Shown piece by piece: positions 23,584 to 32,354 of a DNA stretch of 64,000 nucleotides. The DNA lies in assembly GCF_030150155.1 (NCBI RefSeq), contig NZ_JASLGR010000006.1:106376-170375 (forward strand), in the 5' to 3' direction. The stretch is from Nocardioides sp. GTDB taxonomy: Bacteria; Actinomycetota; Actinomycetes; Propionibacteriales; Nocardioidaceae. Each line of letters starts with the position of its first letter. Position 1 is the first letter of the stretch. Position numbers and translations under genes: made by a program. The notes under the pieces were generated by a model. That model saw nothing but the letters and a program-made list of their open reading frames with translations, was not told where the DNA came from and did no database searches.

Positions 23584-26286
23584 GCTGACCAGGTGACCCA
23601 GACCCGACCCCGACTCCTGCTGTTGGACGGCCATTCGCTGGCCTACCGGGCGTTCTTCGCGCTGCCGGTGGACAACTTCGCGACCGCCGCCGGACAGCAC
23701 ACGAACGCTGTCTACGGCTTCACCTCCATGCTGACCAACGTGCTGCGCGACGAGCAGCCGACGCACGTCGCGGTCGCCTTCGACCTGTCCCGGCAGACCT
23801 TCCGGCTGGCGGAGTACTCCGAGTACAAGGCCAAGCGGAACAAGACCCCCGACGAGTTCAAGTCGCAGCTGCCCCTGATCCAGCAGATGCTCGACACCTG
23901 GAACATCACCTACCTGACCAAGGAGGGGTTCGAGGCCGACGACATCATCGCCACGCTCACCACCCAGGGAGTCGAGGCCGGCATGGAGGTGCTGATCCTC
24001 ACCGGTGACCGCGACAGCCTCCAACTGGTCACCGAGCACTCCACCGTGCTCTACCCGATGCGTGGGGTCTCCGACCTGGCCCGGATGACACCGGCCGCCG
24101 TGGAGCAGAAGTACGGCGTTCCGCCGCACCGTTACCCCGAGATCGCCGCCCTGGTCGGCGAGGACAGCGACAACTTGCCGGGCGTGCCCGGCGTCGGACC
24201 CAAGACCGCCGCCAAGTGGATCGCCACCTGGGACGGCCTGGACAACGTGATCACCAACGTCGACAAGATCACCGGCAAGGCCGGGGAGTCGCTGCGCGCC
24301 CACCTCGGTGACGTGCTCCGCAACCGACACCTCAACGCCCTCATCCGCGACCTGCCGCTGGACAAGGCCCCCGCCGACCTGGCCCGCACCGAGTGGGACC
24401 GGCAGGCGGCCCTGGAGTTCCTCGACGAGATGGAGTTCCGCGGCGAGCTGCGCACCCGGATCCTCGACGTCGTCGGCGGTGCCGACGAGCCGGTCGAGGA
24501 GACCAGCGCCGGCTTCACCCTCGACGGCCGCACCCTGGCCGCCGGCGAGGTCGCCGACTTCCTGGCCGGGCTGGGCACCGAGCAGGTCGCCCTGCACGTG
24601 CGCGGCGGCTGGGGCTCGGGCACCGGCCACGTCGACGGGATCGCCCTGGTCACCGCCGCCACAGCGGCGTACGTCGGCACCGAGACGCTCACCCCTGACG
24701 ACGCTGCCGCGCTCGGCGCCTGGCTGGGTGACGCCACCAAGCCGAAGGTGATCCATGACGCCAAGGGTCCCGAGCTGGCGTTGTGGGGGCAGGGGGAGTG
24801 GACGCTGGCCGGGCTGGCCACCGACACCGCCCTTGCTGCCTATCTGGTGGCCCCCGATCAGCGTTCCTACGACCTGGCCGACCTCACCATGCGCTACCTC
24901 AAGCGCGAGCTGCGTGCCGACGTGGTCGAGGAGCAGGAAGCCCTCTTCGAGACCCCCGGCAGCCCGGTCAGCGAGGCGGCGCAGTCGGCGATGCTGCATG
25001 CGCGGGCGGTGCTCGACCTGGCTGTCGTCCTCGGCGAGGAGCTGGAGCGTGCCGGCGGCACCCGCCTGCTGCACGAGCTGGAGCAGCCCCTGATCGGGCT
25101 GCTGGCGCGGATGGAGCGCACCGGCATCGCCGTCGACCAGGCCTACCTCGACGAGCTGGAGTCCTTCTTCGCCGGTGAGGTCAGGGCGGCCGCCCAGGCG
25201 GCCTACGACGTGATCGGCAAGGAGATCAACCTGGGCTCGCCCAAGCAGCTCCAGGTGGTGCTCTTCGACGACCTCGACATGCCGAAGACGAAGAAGACCA
25301 AGACCGGCTACACGACGGACGCCGACGCGCTGCAGTGGCTGTACGAGACCACCGAGCATCCGTTCATGCTGCACCTGCTGCGCCACCGTGAGGCGGGCAA
25401 GCTGCGCACGACCATCGAGGGGCTGCTCAAGACCGTCCAGGCCGACGGCCGGATCCACACCACGTTCAACCAGACCATCGCCGCCACAGGCCGCCTCTCG
25501 AGCACCGAGCCGAACCTGCAGAACATCCCGGTGCGCACCGAGGAGGGGCGTCGGATCCGTGCCGGCTTCGTCGTCGGTGAGGGCTACGAGTCGCTGCTGA
25601 CGGCCGACTACAGCCAGATCGAGATGCGGATCATGGCGCACCTGTCCGGCGACGAGCACCTGATCGAGGCGTTCCGCTCGGCGGCTGACTTCCACACCAT
25701 CACCGCCCGCCGGGTCTTCGGTGTGCCCGAGGACGTCCCGGTCAGCACCGAGCAGCGCGCCAAGATCAAGGCGATGAACTACGGCCTGGCCTACGGGCTC
25801 TCGGCGTTCGGCCTGTCTCAGCAGCTCAAGATCACCCCCGGTGAGGCTACGGAGTTGATGAACGACTACTTCCTCACCTTCGGTGGCATCCGCGACTACC
25901 TCGAGGGGGTCAAGGACGAGGCCCGCAAGACCGGCTACACCGAGACCATCATGGGTCGTCGTCGCTACCTGCCCGACCTGACCAGCGACAACCGGCAGCG
26001 CCGTGAGGCAGCCGAGCGGATGGCGCTCAACGCTCCGATCCAGGGCTCGGCCGCCGACCTGATCAAGGTCGCGATGCTCAACACCCAGGCAGCGATGGAC
26101 GCCGCCGGGCTGCGCTCACGGCTCCTGCTCCAGGTGCACGACGAGCTCGTGCTCGAGGTCGCCACCGGCGAGCGCGAGGTGCTCGAGGAGCTGGTCCGTC
26201 GCGAGATGGGTGCCGCCGCGGCACTCCGTGTCCCGCTCGACGTCAGCGTCGGCACCGGCCGCAGCTGGCACGACGCCGCGCACTGA
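23581..26286 (+). CDS. polA: DNA polymerase I
   Basis: A 901-residue repair and Okazaki-processing polymerase. Residues about 10-300 form the 5'-3' exonuclease/FEN domain (LLLDGHSLAYRAFFALP, FEADDIIATL, LTGDRDSLQLV, NLPGVPGVGPKTAAKW). About 320-500 is a degenerate 3'-5' exonuclease domain without clear metal-binding acids, as in other actinobacteria. About 520-900 is the polymerase: motif A TADYSQIEMR (about 677), O-helix RAKIKAMNYGLAYG (about 727) and motif C LLQVHDELVLE (about 850). GTG 23581 is supported by the promoter pattern. Confidence 0.96.
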   Translation: MADQVTQTRPRLLLLDGHSLAYRAFFALPVDNFATAAGQHTNAVYGFTSMLTNVLRDEQPTHVAVAFDLSRQTFRLAEYSEYKAKRNKTPDEFKSQLPLIQQMLDTWNITYLTKEGFEADDIIATLTTQGVEAGMEVLILTGDRDSLQLVTEHSTVLYPMRGVSDLARMTPAAVEQKYGVPPHRYPEIAALVGEDSDNLPGVPGVGPKTAAKWIATWDGLDNVITNVDKITGKAGESLRAHLGDVLRNRHLNALIRDLPLDKAPADLARTEWDRQAALEFLDEMEFRGELRTRILDVVGGADEPVEETSAGFTLDGRTLAAGEVADFLAGLGTEQVALHVRGGWGSGTGHVDGIALVTAATAAYVGTETLTPDDAAALGAWLGDATKPKVIHDAKGPELALWGQGEWTLAGLATDTALAAYLVAPDQRSYDLADLTMRYLKRELRADVVEEQEALFETPGSPVSEAAQSAMLHARAVLDLAVVLGEELERAGGTRLLHELEQPLIGLLARMERTGIAVDQAYLDELESFFAGEVRAAAQAAYDVIGKEINLGSPKQLQVVLFDDLDMPKTKKTKTGYTTDADALQWLYETTEHPFMLHLLRHREAGKLRTTIEGLLKTVQADGRIHTTFNQTIAATGRLSSTEPNLQNIPVRTEEGRRIRAGFVVGEGYESLLTADYSQIEMRIMAHLSGDEHLIEAFRSAADFHTITARRVFGVPEDVPVSTEQRAKIKAMNYGLAYGLSAFGLSQQLKITPGEATELMNDYFLTFGGIRDYLEGVKDEARKTGYTETIMGRRRYLPDLTSDNRQRREAAERMALNAPIQGSAADLIKVAMLNTQAAMDAAGLRSRLLLQVHDELVLEVATGEREVLEELVRREMGAAAALRVPLDVSVGTGRSWHDAAH

Positions 26287-26317
26287 GCGGGGCTGCGCCC
26301 CGGCGGGCGGCCGCTCA
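26284..26317. terminator. Bidirectional terminator between polA and the flippase gene
   Basis: CGGGGC-TGC-GCCCCG at 26288-26302 makes a compact GC hairpin. It is nested in a wider inverted repeat, TGAGCGG (26284-26290) and CCGCTCA (26311-26317), that includes both facing stop codons. It lacks a T tract, which is common in GC-rich actinobacteria. Confidence 0.45.
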
Positions 26318-27589
26318 GGCCACCGGGGCCGCGGCCGCCTCCGTCGCCTGGTCGTCCTCGCGCATCGTCCACAGGCTCAGCCCGACCAGGACCGCGACCA
26401 GGACGGCGTCGGTCACGATCATCAGGGCGAGCAGGCCGGTCAGGCTGGTGACGTGCCACCAGCCGACCACGGCCACCACGAGCACCGCGACCCACAGCAG
26501 CAGGGTCGCGCGACGGCTCTGCCGGGCCAGCACGGAGTAGATCAGCAGCTGCAGGGCCGCGAGCAGGGTGCCCAGGACGGCGAACTGCCACAGGTCGGGG
26601 TGGATCGCGCCGTATTTCTTCTCGCCGCCGACGAAGATCATCGCCACGTCGGTCAGGAGCAGGGCTCCGGCCACGCAGATCACGCCGACCAGGCCGACCA
26701 GCATCAGCGAGCGCAGCAGCACCGTACGCCGACGGGCGGTCGTCGACATCGCCGGGAACGCCACGATCGAGACGAACTGGGGCATGAACAGCACGGCCTT
26801 GGTGAGGATCAGGCCACCGGCGTACAAGCCCGAGCCGTGCTTGCCGAGGATGTGGCTCGACATCACGATGTCGATGTTGGACAGCGCGAAGAAGGCCAGC
26901 AGCGCCAGGGCGCCGTGCGCGACCTCGGTGCCGATCTCGCGCAGCTGCGGACGGTCGGTGCGGGCCGGACGGCTGTTGCGGCCGCGGCGCAGCACGTACC
27001 AGCCGACGACGCACGGGATCACCCAGCCGACGGCCACCGCCGCCAGCGCGGCACCCTCGGTCGGACGGATCGCGAGGGCGATCACGCCGAGCACCAGGCG
27101 TGGCACCCCGGCCGCGAGGTAGACCAGGCTCAACTCGGCCCAGCGGCGCTCGCCCTGGAGGATGCCCGCCTGGGCACCCATCACGTTCATCGGCAGTGCG
27201 CCGATCGCGACCAGCAGGGCCGGGTAGATGCTGTTGAGGTGCTGGGCGCTCACCAGGATCGGCGAGGCCGCCAGCATCACCAGGGTCAGCGCCCACGAGG
27301 CGCGCCAGCCCAGGGCGAGGATGTTGTGCTCCACCTCGGGCAGGTGGTCGGGGTTCGCAGCGATCCGGCGGGCCGCCGTGGCCTGGAGCCCCAGCTGGAG
27401 CACCGAGAGGACGAGCTGGATGGCGAGCAGTCGGGCGATCGAGCCGTACTGGTCGAGGCCGACGAGGCGGGCCGCCACGAGCTGGAACCCGTAGGTGCCG
27501 ACGTTCATCACCATCACCGCGACCGCGATCACGCCACCGGTCTCGATCAATCTGCGGAGTCGCGACGATGGCTGAGCACGGAGGGTCAC
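26315..27589 (-). CDS. Polysaccharide/lipid-linked sugar flippase (MOP superfamily, Wzx-like)
   Basis: A 424-residue polytopic protein with about 12 hydrophobic helices. After a short basic start (SSRLRRLIETGG), the first helix leads into TYGFQLVAARLVGLDQYGSIARL, here at about residues 30-52 as two shorter pieces TYGFQLVAARL and GLDQYGSIARL. This is the oligosaccharide flippase hallmark of a membrane helix followed by LG/D-QYG. Such proteins move polyprenyl-linked sugars across the membrane. It opens the glycan region and is divergent from the next membrane protein. GTG 27589 is 8 bases after a reverse-strand TAGACT box. Confidence 0.8.
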   Translation of the reverse strand: MTLRAQPSSRLRRLIETGGVIAVAVMVMNVGTYGFQLVAARLVGLDQYGSIARLLAIQLVLSVLQLGLQATAARRIAANPDHLPEVEHNILALGWRASWALTLVMLAASPILVSAQHLNSIYPALLVAIGALPMNVMGAQAGILQGERRWAELSLVYLAAGVPRLVLGVIALAIRPTEGAALAAVAVGWVIPCVVGWYVLRRGRNSRPARTDRPQLREIGTEVAHGALALLAFFALSNIDIVMSSHILGKHGSGLYAGGLILTKAVLFMPQFVSIVAFPAMSTTARRRTVLLRSLMLVGLVGVICVAGALLLTDVAMIFVGGEKKYGAIHPDLWQFAVLGTLLAALQLLIYSVLARQSRRATLLLWVAVLVVAVVGWWHVTSLTGLLALMIVTDAVLVAVLVGLSLWTMREDDQATEAAAAPVA

Positions 27590-27597
27590 AACCGCTG

Positions 27598-27607
27598 AGT
27601 CTAGAGT
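27598..27607. promoter_or_regulatory. Overlapping divergent -10 boxes
   Basis: AGTCTAGAGT contains TAGACT on the reverse strand (27603-27598) and TAGAGT on the forward strand (27602-27607), sharing two bases. The reverse box is 8 bases from the flippase GTG at 27589 and the forward box is 7 bases from GTG 27615. Both genes therefore look leaderless, and the two promoters could not be occupied at once. Confidence 0.5.
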
Positions 27608-27614
27608 GCCTCGT

Positions 27615-29324
27615 GTGAGCGCCCGAGCATCCCGCTCCCGCGTCGTGTTGCCGTCCGTCGTGTGGAGCCTGACCCTCGCCGTGGTGATGCTCGGACCGGC
27701 GCTCGGTCCCGGTTTCGTGCTGCTGCGTGACATGGTCTTCGTGCCGCACCTGGACCTGGGGCGCGCCGACGTGCTCGGGCTGGGCAGCGCGCTGCCCCGC
27801 GCGGTGCCCTCGGACGCCGTCGTCGCCGTGCTGGACCAGGTCGTCGGCGGGATGGTGCTGCAGAAGCTCGTCCTGCTCGGCTCGCTGGCCGGAGCCGGGG
27901 TCGGGATGGCGGTGCTGGTCGGCGGCGCCCAGGTCGCCCGGCTGAGCGCAGCCAGTGTCGCGATCTGGAACCCGTTCGTCGTCGAGCGGCTCGCCATCGG
28001 CCACTGGCCGGTCCTGGCCGGGTACGCCGCCCTGCCGTGGCTCCTGCTGGCCGGACGGCGCATCGCGGCCGGGGGAGCGGTCGCGGCCTGGCTGCCGCTG
28101 GTGCTGATCGCGGGGAGTCTGAGTGCGAACGCCGGGGTGGTCTCCGCCCTCGCCCTCGGCGTGAGTGCCTGCGTGGGCGGCGTACGACGTCGCAGCATCG
28201 CCGTGCTGGCGGTGCTGGTGGCGGCGGTCAACGCCCCGTGGATCGTCGCCGGTCTGGCCCACGCCGCCGCCTCGACCGGGGCGGGCGGCTGGAGTGCCTT
28301 CGCGCCCTCGGCCGATGCCCTGCCGACCCCGCTGGCGGTGCTGACGCTGGGCGGGATCTGGAACACCGGCGTGGTGCCCGGCTCCCGCGAGGGCATCGCG
28401 GCCTGGATCGGACTGATCGCGCTGGTGGCGCTGGCGGTGGCGGGATGGCGACGCTGGCGCACCCCCGCGACCCCCGCCTCGTCCGCCGGGGGACAGGGCC
28501 GAACACTGCTGGTGCTCTGGCTGATCGCGATGGCGGTGGCCTGGGTCAGCTGGCTCGCTCCGGGGCCGCTGGGCCGGATCGGCGAGCACGTCCCGGGTCT
28601 CGGGCTGCTGCGCGACGGCACCCGCTCCCTGGGGCTGGCGGTGCCGCTTACCGCGGCCCTGGTCGCTGCCGGCGTGGAGCGCCTGGTCGCCCTGCCCCGC
28701 GAACGGGTCGCCGCCCTCGCCCTGGCCGCGGTCGGGGTGCTGGGACCGGTGGCGCTGCTGCCCGATGCGGCGGCCGGTCTGAGCGGTGAGCTCGACACGG
28801 CTCGGCTGCCGGGTGCCTGGTCGCAGGTGCGTGCCGTGGTCGAGCCCGGTCACGGCAGCGCCCTGGTGCTGCCGTGGAGCGCCTACCGGGCGCCGGCCTG
28901 GAACGGCGGGCGCCCGGTGCTCGACCCGCTCCCGCGGATGCTGCGCACCGACGCGGTGATCAACGGTGACCTGCTGGTCGGCCAGACGCTGGTGGCCGGT
29001 GAGGACCCCCGTGCCGCCGACGCGGGTCGGGTGCTGGCCGCTGCCACCCCGGCGGCGCGTGCTGAGGGGCTGCGCGGTCTGGGGATCGGCTGGGTGGTGC
29101 AGGAGCTGGACGCCGGCACGGCCCCGGAGGTGGCCGGCACCGTGGTCCTGGACGACCCGCTGGTGCGGGTGGTCAGGCTCGACGGGACCATCACCCGCAC
29201 CGAGGTCGCGACGGCGACCCGGGTGGCGCAGGGAGCGGCCTGGGTGGCGTACCTGGCGGTGGTGGTCGCCTCGGCCGCAGCCCTCCTCGCCGCCGCGGCC
29301 CGGACCGCTGCGGCCCGCATGTGA
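27615..29324 (+). CDS. Large multi-pass membrane protein, probable GT-C-type glycosyltransferase
   Basis: A 569-residue protein with about 10-12 membrane helices over residues 1-380. After the first helix, FVLLRDMVFVPHLDLGRADVL carries an RDM acidic pair in the first outer loop, here about residues 32-46 (LLRDMVFVP). This is comparable to the aspartates used by GT-C enzymes that take polyprenyl-phosphate sugars. VERLAIGHWPVLAGYAALPW at about 118-137 is shared in style with AftD-like proteins. The C-terminal about 180 residues are soluble and probably extracytoplasmic, ending in one more helix. GTG 27615 is preferred over GTG 27606. Substrate is not known. Confidence 0.6.
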   Translation: MSARASRSRVVLPSVVWSLTLAVVMLGPALGPGFVLLRDMVFVPHLDLGRADVLGLGSALPRAVPSDAVVAVLDQVVGGMVLQKLVLLGSLAGAGVGMAVLVGGAQVARLSAASVAIWNPFVVERLAIGHWPVLAGYAALPWLLLAGRRIAAGGAVAAWLPLVLIAGSLSANAGVVSALALGVSACVGGVRRRSIAVLAVLVAAVNAPWIVAGLAHAAASTGAGGWSAFAPSADALPTPLAVLTLGGIWNTGVVPGSREGIAAWIGLIALVALAVAGWRRWRTPATPASSAGGQGRTLLVLWLIAMAVAWVSWLAPGPLGRIGEHVPGLGLLRDGTRSLGLAVPLTAALVAAGVERLVALPRERVAALALAAVGVLGPVALLPDAAAGLSGELDTARLPGAWSQVRAVVEPGHGSALVLPWSAYRAPAWNGGRPVLDPLPRMLRTDAVINGDLLVGQTLVAGEDPRAADAGRVLAAATPAARAEGLRGLGIGWVVQELDAGTAPEVAGTVVLDDPLVRVVRLDGTITRTEVATATRVAQGAAWVAYLAVVVASAAALLAAAARTAAARM

Positions 29325-29385
29325 AGATGGTCACGTTCGGCCTGGGTCCTGCTAGGCTGGGGGTTCGAGTGGAGGGAGAGCCATC

Positions 29386-29553
29386 GTGCTTAGTTTTGGG
29401 TTCATGGGGACCATCGCCAGCATCGTCGTCGGCGGCGCTGTCGCTGCTGTGACCGTCGTCGGTCTGGTCAACCACACCGTCGACAGCAAGCCCGGCCCCG
29501 GCCAGGCCGGTAGCGTCGCGGGCAGCACTTCGATCGCCTACGGCACGCGCTGA
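29386..29553 (+). CDS. DUF2613 small membrane/secreted protein
   Basis: A 55-residue protein starting GTG 29386, with GGAGGGAG 7 bases upstream and a TAGGCT box at 29353-29358. One hydrophobic segment (about 7-27) is followed by a polar tail rich in Gly, Pro and Ser that ends SIAYGTR. This agrees with the DUF2613 family, which ends in a YGxR motif. In mycobacteria the DUF2613 gene is the small neighbour of aftD. Function is unknown. Confidence 0.75.
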   Translation: MLSFGFMGTIASIVVGGAVAAVTVVGLVNHTVDSKPGPGQAGSVAGSTSIAYGTR

Positions 29554-29573
29554 GCGAGCTCGCTCGACCCCTC

Positions 29574-30998
29574 GTGGTCGACCTCGACGGGACGCTGATC
29601 GCCAGCGACCTCCTGGTCGAGAGCGCCTCGGACTACATCGCACACCATCCCCTGGGAGCCCTCCGGCTTCCGGGATGGCTGCGCGCCGGCAAGGCGACCC
29701 TCAAGCGTGAGCTCGCCTCCCGGGTCGACCTCGACGTCGCGGTGCTGCCCTACCGCGAGGACGTGGTGGCCTGGCTCACCGCGGAGCGTGCCACAGGCCG
29801 GCGCCTGATCCTGGCCACGGCCAGCGACGCCCGCCAGGCCGAGGCGGTCGCCGCTCACCTGGGCCTCTTCGACGAGGTGCTGGCCACCGGCGACGGGGTC
29901 AACCTCAAGGGGCCCGCCAAGGCAGCGGCCCTGGTGGAGCGCTTCGGCGAGCACGGGTTCGACTACGTCGGCGACCACGCCGACGACCTCCCGGTCTGGC
30001 GGGCAGCGGCCGTCGGGCACCTGGTCGGTCCGCGCAGCGGCGTGGAGGGGCAGGCCCGCGGTGTCACCGAGGTCGGCCGCGTCTTCGGCCGCCACGGTCG
30101 GTCGCTGCGTGATGCCATCGGCGTACTGCGGCCCTATCAGTGGGTGAAGAACGCCCTCATCCTGGTGCCGCTGCTGACGGCGCAGCGGCTCGGCGATGCC
30201 GAGGCGGTCGGGGACACCCTGCTGGCACTGCTGACCTTCTGCCTGGTCGCCTCCAGCGTCTACGTGCTCAACGACCTCGCCGACGTCGCCCACGACCGGC
30301 ACCACCCGCGCAAGCGCTCCCGGGCGTTCGCTTCGGGTCGGCTGCCGTTGATGGCCGGCTGGCTGCTGTGGCCCACCCTGGCCGTGGTCGGCTTCGCGAT
30401 CGCGGCACTCTTCCTGCCCGGGCTCTACTGCGCCGCGCTGGCGGCCTATCTGGTGCTGACCGTGGCCTACACCTTCTGGCTCAAGCAGCAGCCGGTGGTG
30501 GACGTGGTGGCGCTCGGGATGCTCTACACCAGCCGGATCGTCGCCGGTGCGGCGGCGATCGACGTCGAGCTGTCGATGTGGCTGCTGACCTTCTCGATGT
30601 TCTTCTTCCTCAGCCTGGCCCTGATCAAGCGGGTCAGTGAGCTGGCCCGGCTGCGGCGGACCGCGGGCCCTGCGGGGATCAACGCCCGCGGCCGCGGCTA
30701 CCGGCCCGCCGACCTGGAGCTGTTGTCGTCGTACGGGGTCGCCTCCAGCGTCGCGGCGGTGGTGATCTTCTCGCTCTACGTCGACGACCCGAAGACGTCG
30801 GTGCTCTACGCCACCCCCGAGCTGCTGTGGTGCAGCGTGCCGGTGCTGCTGGCCTGGCTGATGCGGGTCTGGCTGCTGGCCCACCGCGGTGAGATGGACG
30901 AGGACCCGATCCTGTTCGCGATCCGCGATCGTGCCAGCATCGCGACCGGTGGCATCCTGGTCGCTGTGTTCGTGCTGGCCAAGGTCGTGACGATGTGA
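29574..30998 (+). CDS. HAD phosphatase - UbiA prenyltransferase fusion (probable DPPR synthase plus phosphatase)
   Basis: A 474-residue fusion. Residues about 1-165 are a HAD phosphatase: VDLDGT at the start, ATASDARQAEAV (about 82) and GDHADDLPVW (about 139). Residues about 185-474 are a UbiA membrane prenyltransferase with metal motif NDLADVAHDRHHPRKRSRAF at about 232-251. In mycobacteria UbiA (Rv3806c) makes decaprenyl-phosphoryl-5-phosphoribose and a separate phosphatase removes the phosphate. Having both in one chain, 7 bases upstream of dprE1, suggests direct delivery of the DprE1 substrate. GTG 29574 leaves only one residue before the catalytic strand. A CTG at 29550, overlapping the previous stop, may be the real start. 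Confidence 0.85.
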   Translation: MVDLDGTLIASDLLVESASDYIAHHPLGALRLPGWLRAGKATLKRELASRVDLDVAVLPYREDVVAWLTAERATGRRLILATASDARQAEAVAAHLGLFDEVLATGDGVNLKGPAKAAALVERFGEHGFDYVGDHADDLPVWRAAAVGHLVGPRSGVEGQARGVTEVGRVFGRHGRSLRDAIGVLRPYQWVKNALILVPLLTAQRLGDAEAVGDTLLALLTFCLVASSVYVLNDLADVAHDRHHPRKRSRAFASGRLPLMAGWLLWPTLAVVGFAIAALFLPGLYCAALAAYLVLTVAYTFWLKQQPVVDVVALGMLYTSRIVAGAAAIDVELSMWLLTFSMFFFLSLALIKRVSELARLRRTAGPAGINARGRGYRPADLELLSSYGVASSVAAVVIFSLYVDDPKTSVLYATPELLWCSVPVLLAWLMRVWLLAHRGEMDEDPILFAIRDRASIATGGILVAVFVLAKVVTM

Positions 30999-31005
30999 GC
31001 AGTCG

Positions 31006-32313
31006 ATGAGCCAGGTCTCGCTGTCGGGCTGGGGCCGCTACCCGGTCGTCCCCACCGAGCTCACCCTCGCCCGCTCGTACGACGATGTCGCCGCCGCCGT
31101 GGCCGCCGGGCCGCTCACCCCGCGCGGGCTGGGGCGCAGCTACGGGGACAGCTCACTGGGGGAGCGCACCCTCGACCTGACCGGCCTCGACCACCTGATC
31201 GCCTTCGACGACGAGACCGGGGTGATCACCTGCGAGGCCGGGGTGAGCCTGTCGGCCGTGCTCGCCGTCGCGCTGCCGCGGGGCTGGTTCCTGCCAGTCA
31301 CGCCGGGCACCCGGTTCGTCACCGTGGGCGGCGCCATCGCCAGCGACGTGCACGGCAAGAACCACCACCGCGACGGCTCCTTCTCCGACCACGTCACCTC
31401 GCTGCGGCTGATGCTGGCCAGCGGCGAGATCGTGACCGCCTCGCGCACCGAGCACGCCGACCTCTTCCACGCGACCTGCGGCGGGATGGGGCTGACCGGG
31501 GTGATCCTGGAGGCGACGTTCACCCTGCGCGCGGTGCGCTCGCGGATGATCGAGGAGACGGTCCTCAAGGTCCCGCACCTCGACGCCGCGATCGAGGCGT
31601 TCGAGCAGCACGGTGACGTCACCTACTCGGTGGCCTGGATCGACCTGGTCGCCACCGGAGCCCACCTGGGACGGTCGCTGGTGATGCTCGGCGAGCACGC
31701 TGCCGACGGCGAGCTCGGCCAGGCCTCCGGTCCCGGCCTGCCGGTGCCGGTCGAGATGCCGGCCCGGCTGCTCAACCGCGCCACCGTGACCGCGTTCAAC
31801 GCGCTCTACTACGGCCGCGTCCGGCGGCCGCTCACGCAGCATCGGATCGACTACGAGCCCTTCTTCTACCCGCTGGACCGGCTCAGCGACTGGAACCGGC
31901 TCTACGGTCGGCGCGGCTTCCTGCAGTACCAGTTCGTGGTGCCGCTGGAGGCGGGCCGGGCCGTCCTGGCCGAGGCGGTCAGGCTGATCGCGGCCAGTGG
32001 GCTGGCCTCGCCCCTGGCGGTGCTTAAGGTCTTCGGGGCGGGCAACGACAACCTGCTCAGCTTCCCGCGTCCGGGCTACACCCTGGCCGTCGACGTCCAG
32101 ACCGGGCCGGCCGCGTTCGCGCTGTGCGACGCCCTGGACCGGCTCGTGATCGAGGCCGGCGGCCGGCTCTACCTGACCAAGGACTCCCGGATGAGCGCGC
32201 AGACCTTCGCCGCGGGCTACGACCGGATCGACGAGTTCGCCCGCATCCGCGCCCAGTACGGCGCCACCGGAGTCTTCGTCTCCGAGCAGGCCCGACGCCT
32301 CGGCCTCGCCTGA
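31006..32313 (+). CDS. dprE1: Decaprenylphosphoryl-beta-D-ribose 2'-oxidase
   Basis: A 435-residue FAD oxidoreductase that oxidises the 2' carbon of polyprenylphosphoryl ribose. The FAD-binding half has RGLGRSYGDSSLGE (about 41-54), GVSLSAVLAVALPRG and IASDVHGKNHHRDGSF (about 112-127). The C-terminal half has YLTKDSRMSAQTF near 392, including the lysine that contacts substrate. The benzothiazinone-reactive cysteine of mycobacterial DprE1 (in NVCIDFP) is replaced by Ala at about residue 361 (YTLAVDVQ). Follows the HAD-UbiA gene by 7 bases and is followed by dprE2. Confidence 0.88.
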   Translation: MSQVSLSGWGRYPVVPTELTLARSYDDVAAAVAAGPLTPRGLGRSYGDSSLGERTLDLTGLDHLIAFDDETGVITCEAGVSLSAVLAVALPRGWFLPVTPGTRFVTVGGAIASDVHGKNHHRDGSFSDHVTSLRLMLASGEIVTASRTEHADLFHATCGGMGLTGVILEATFTLRAVRSRMIEETVLKVPHLDAAIEAFEQHGDVTYSVAWIDLVATGAHLGRSLVMLGEHAADGELGQASGPGLPVPVEMPARLLNRATVTAFNALYYGRVRRPLTQHRIDYEPFFYPLDRLSDWNRLYGRRGFLQYQFVVPLEAGRAVLAEAVRLIAASGLASPLAVLKVFGAGNDNLLSFPRPGYTLAVDVQTGPAAFALCDALDRLVIEAGGRLYLTKDSRMSAQTFAAGYDRIDEFARIRAQYGATGVFVSEQARRLGLA

Positions 32314-32354
32314 GGCGACCCGACCACCGACACGTCCACCGACGAGGAGAGACG

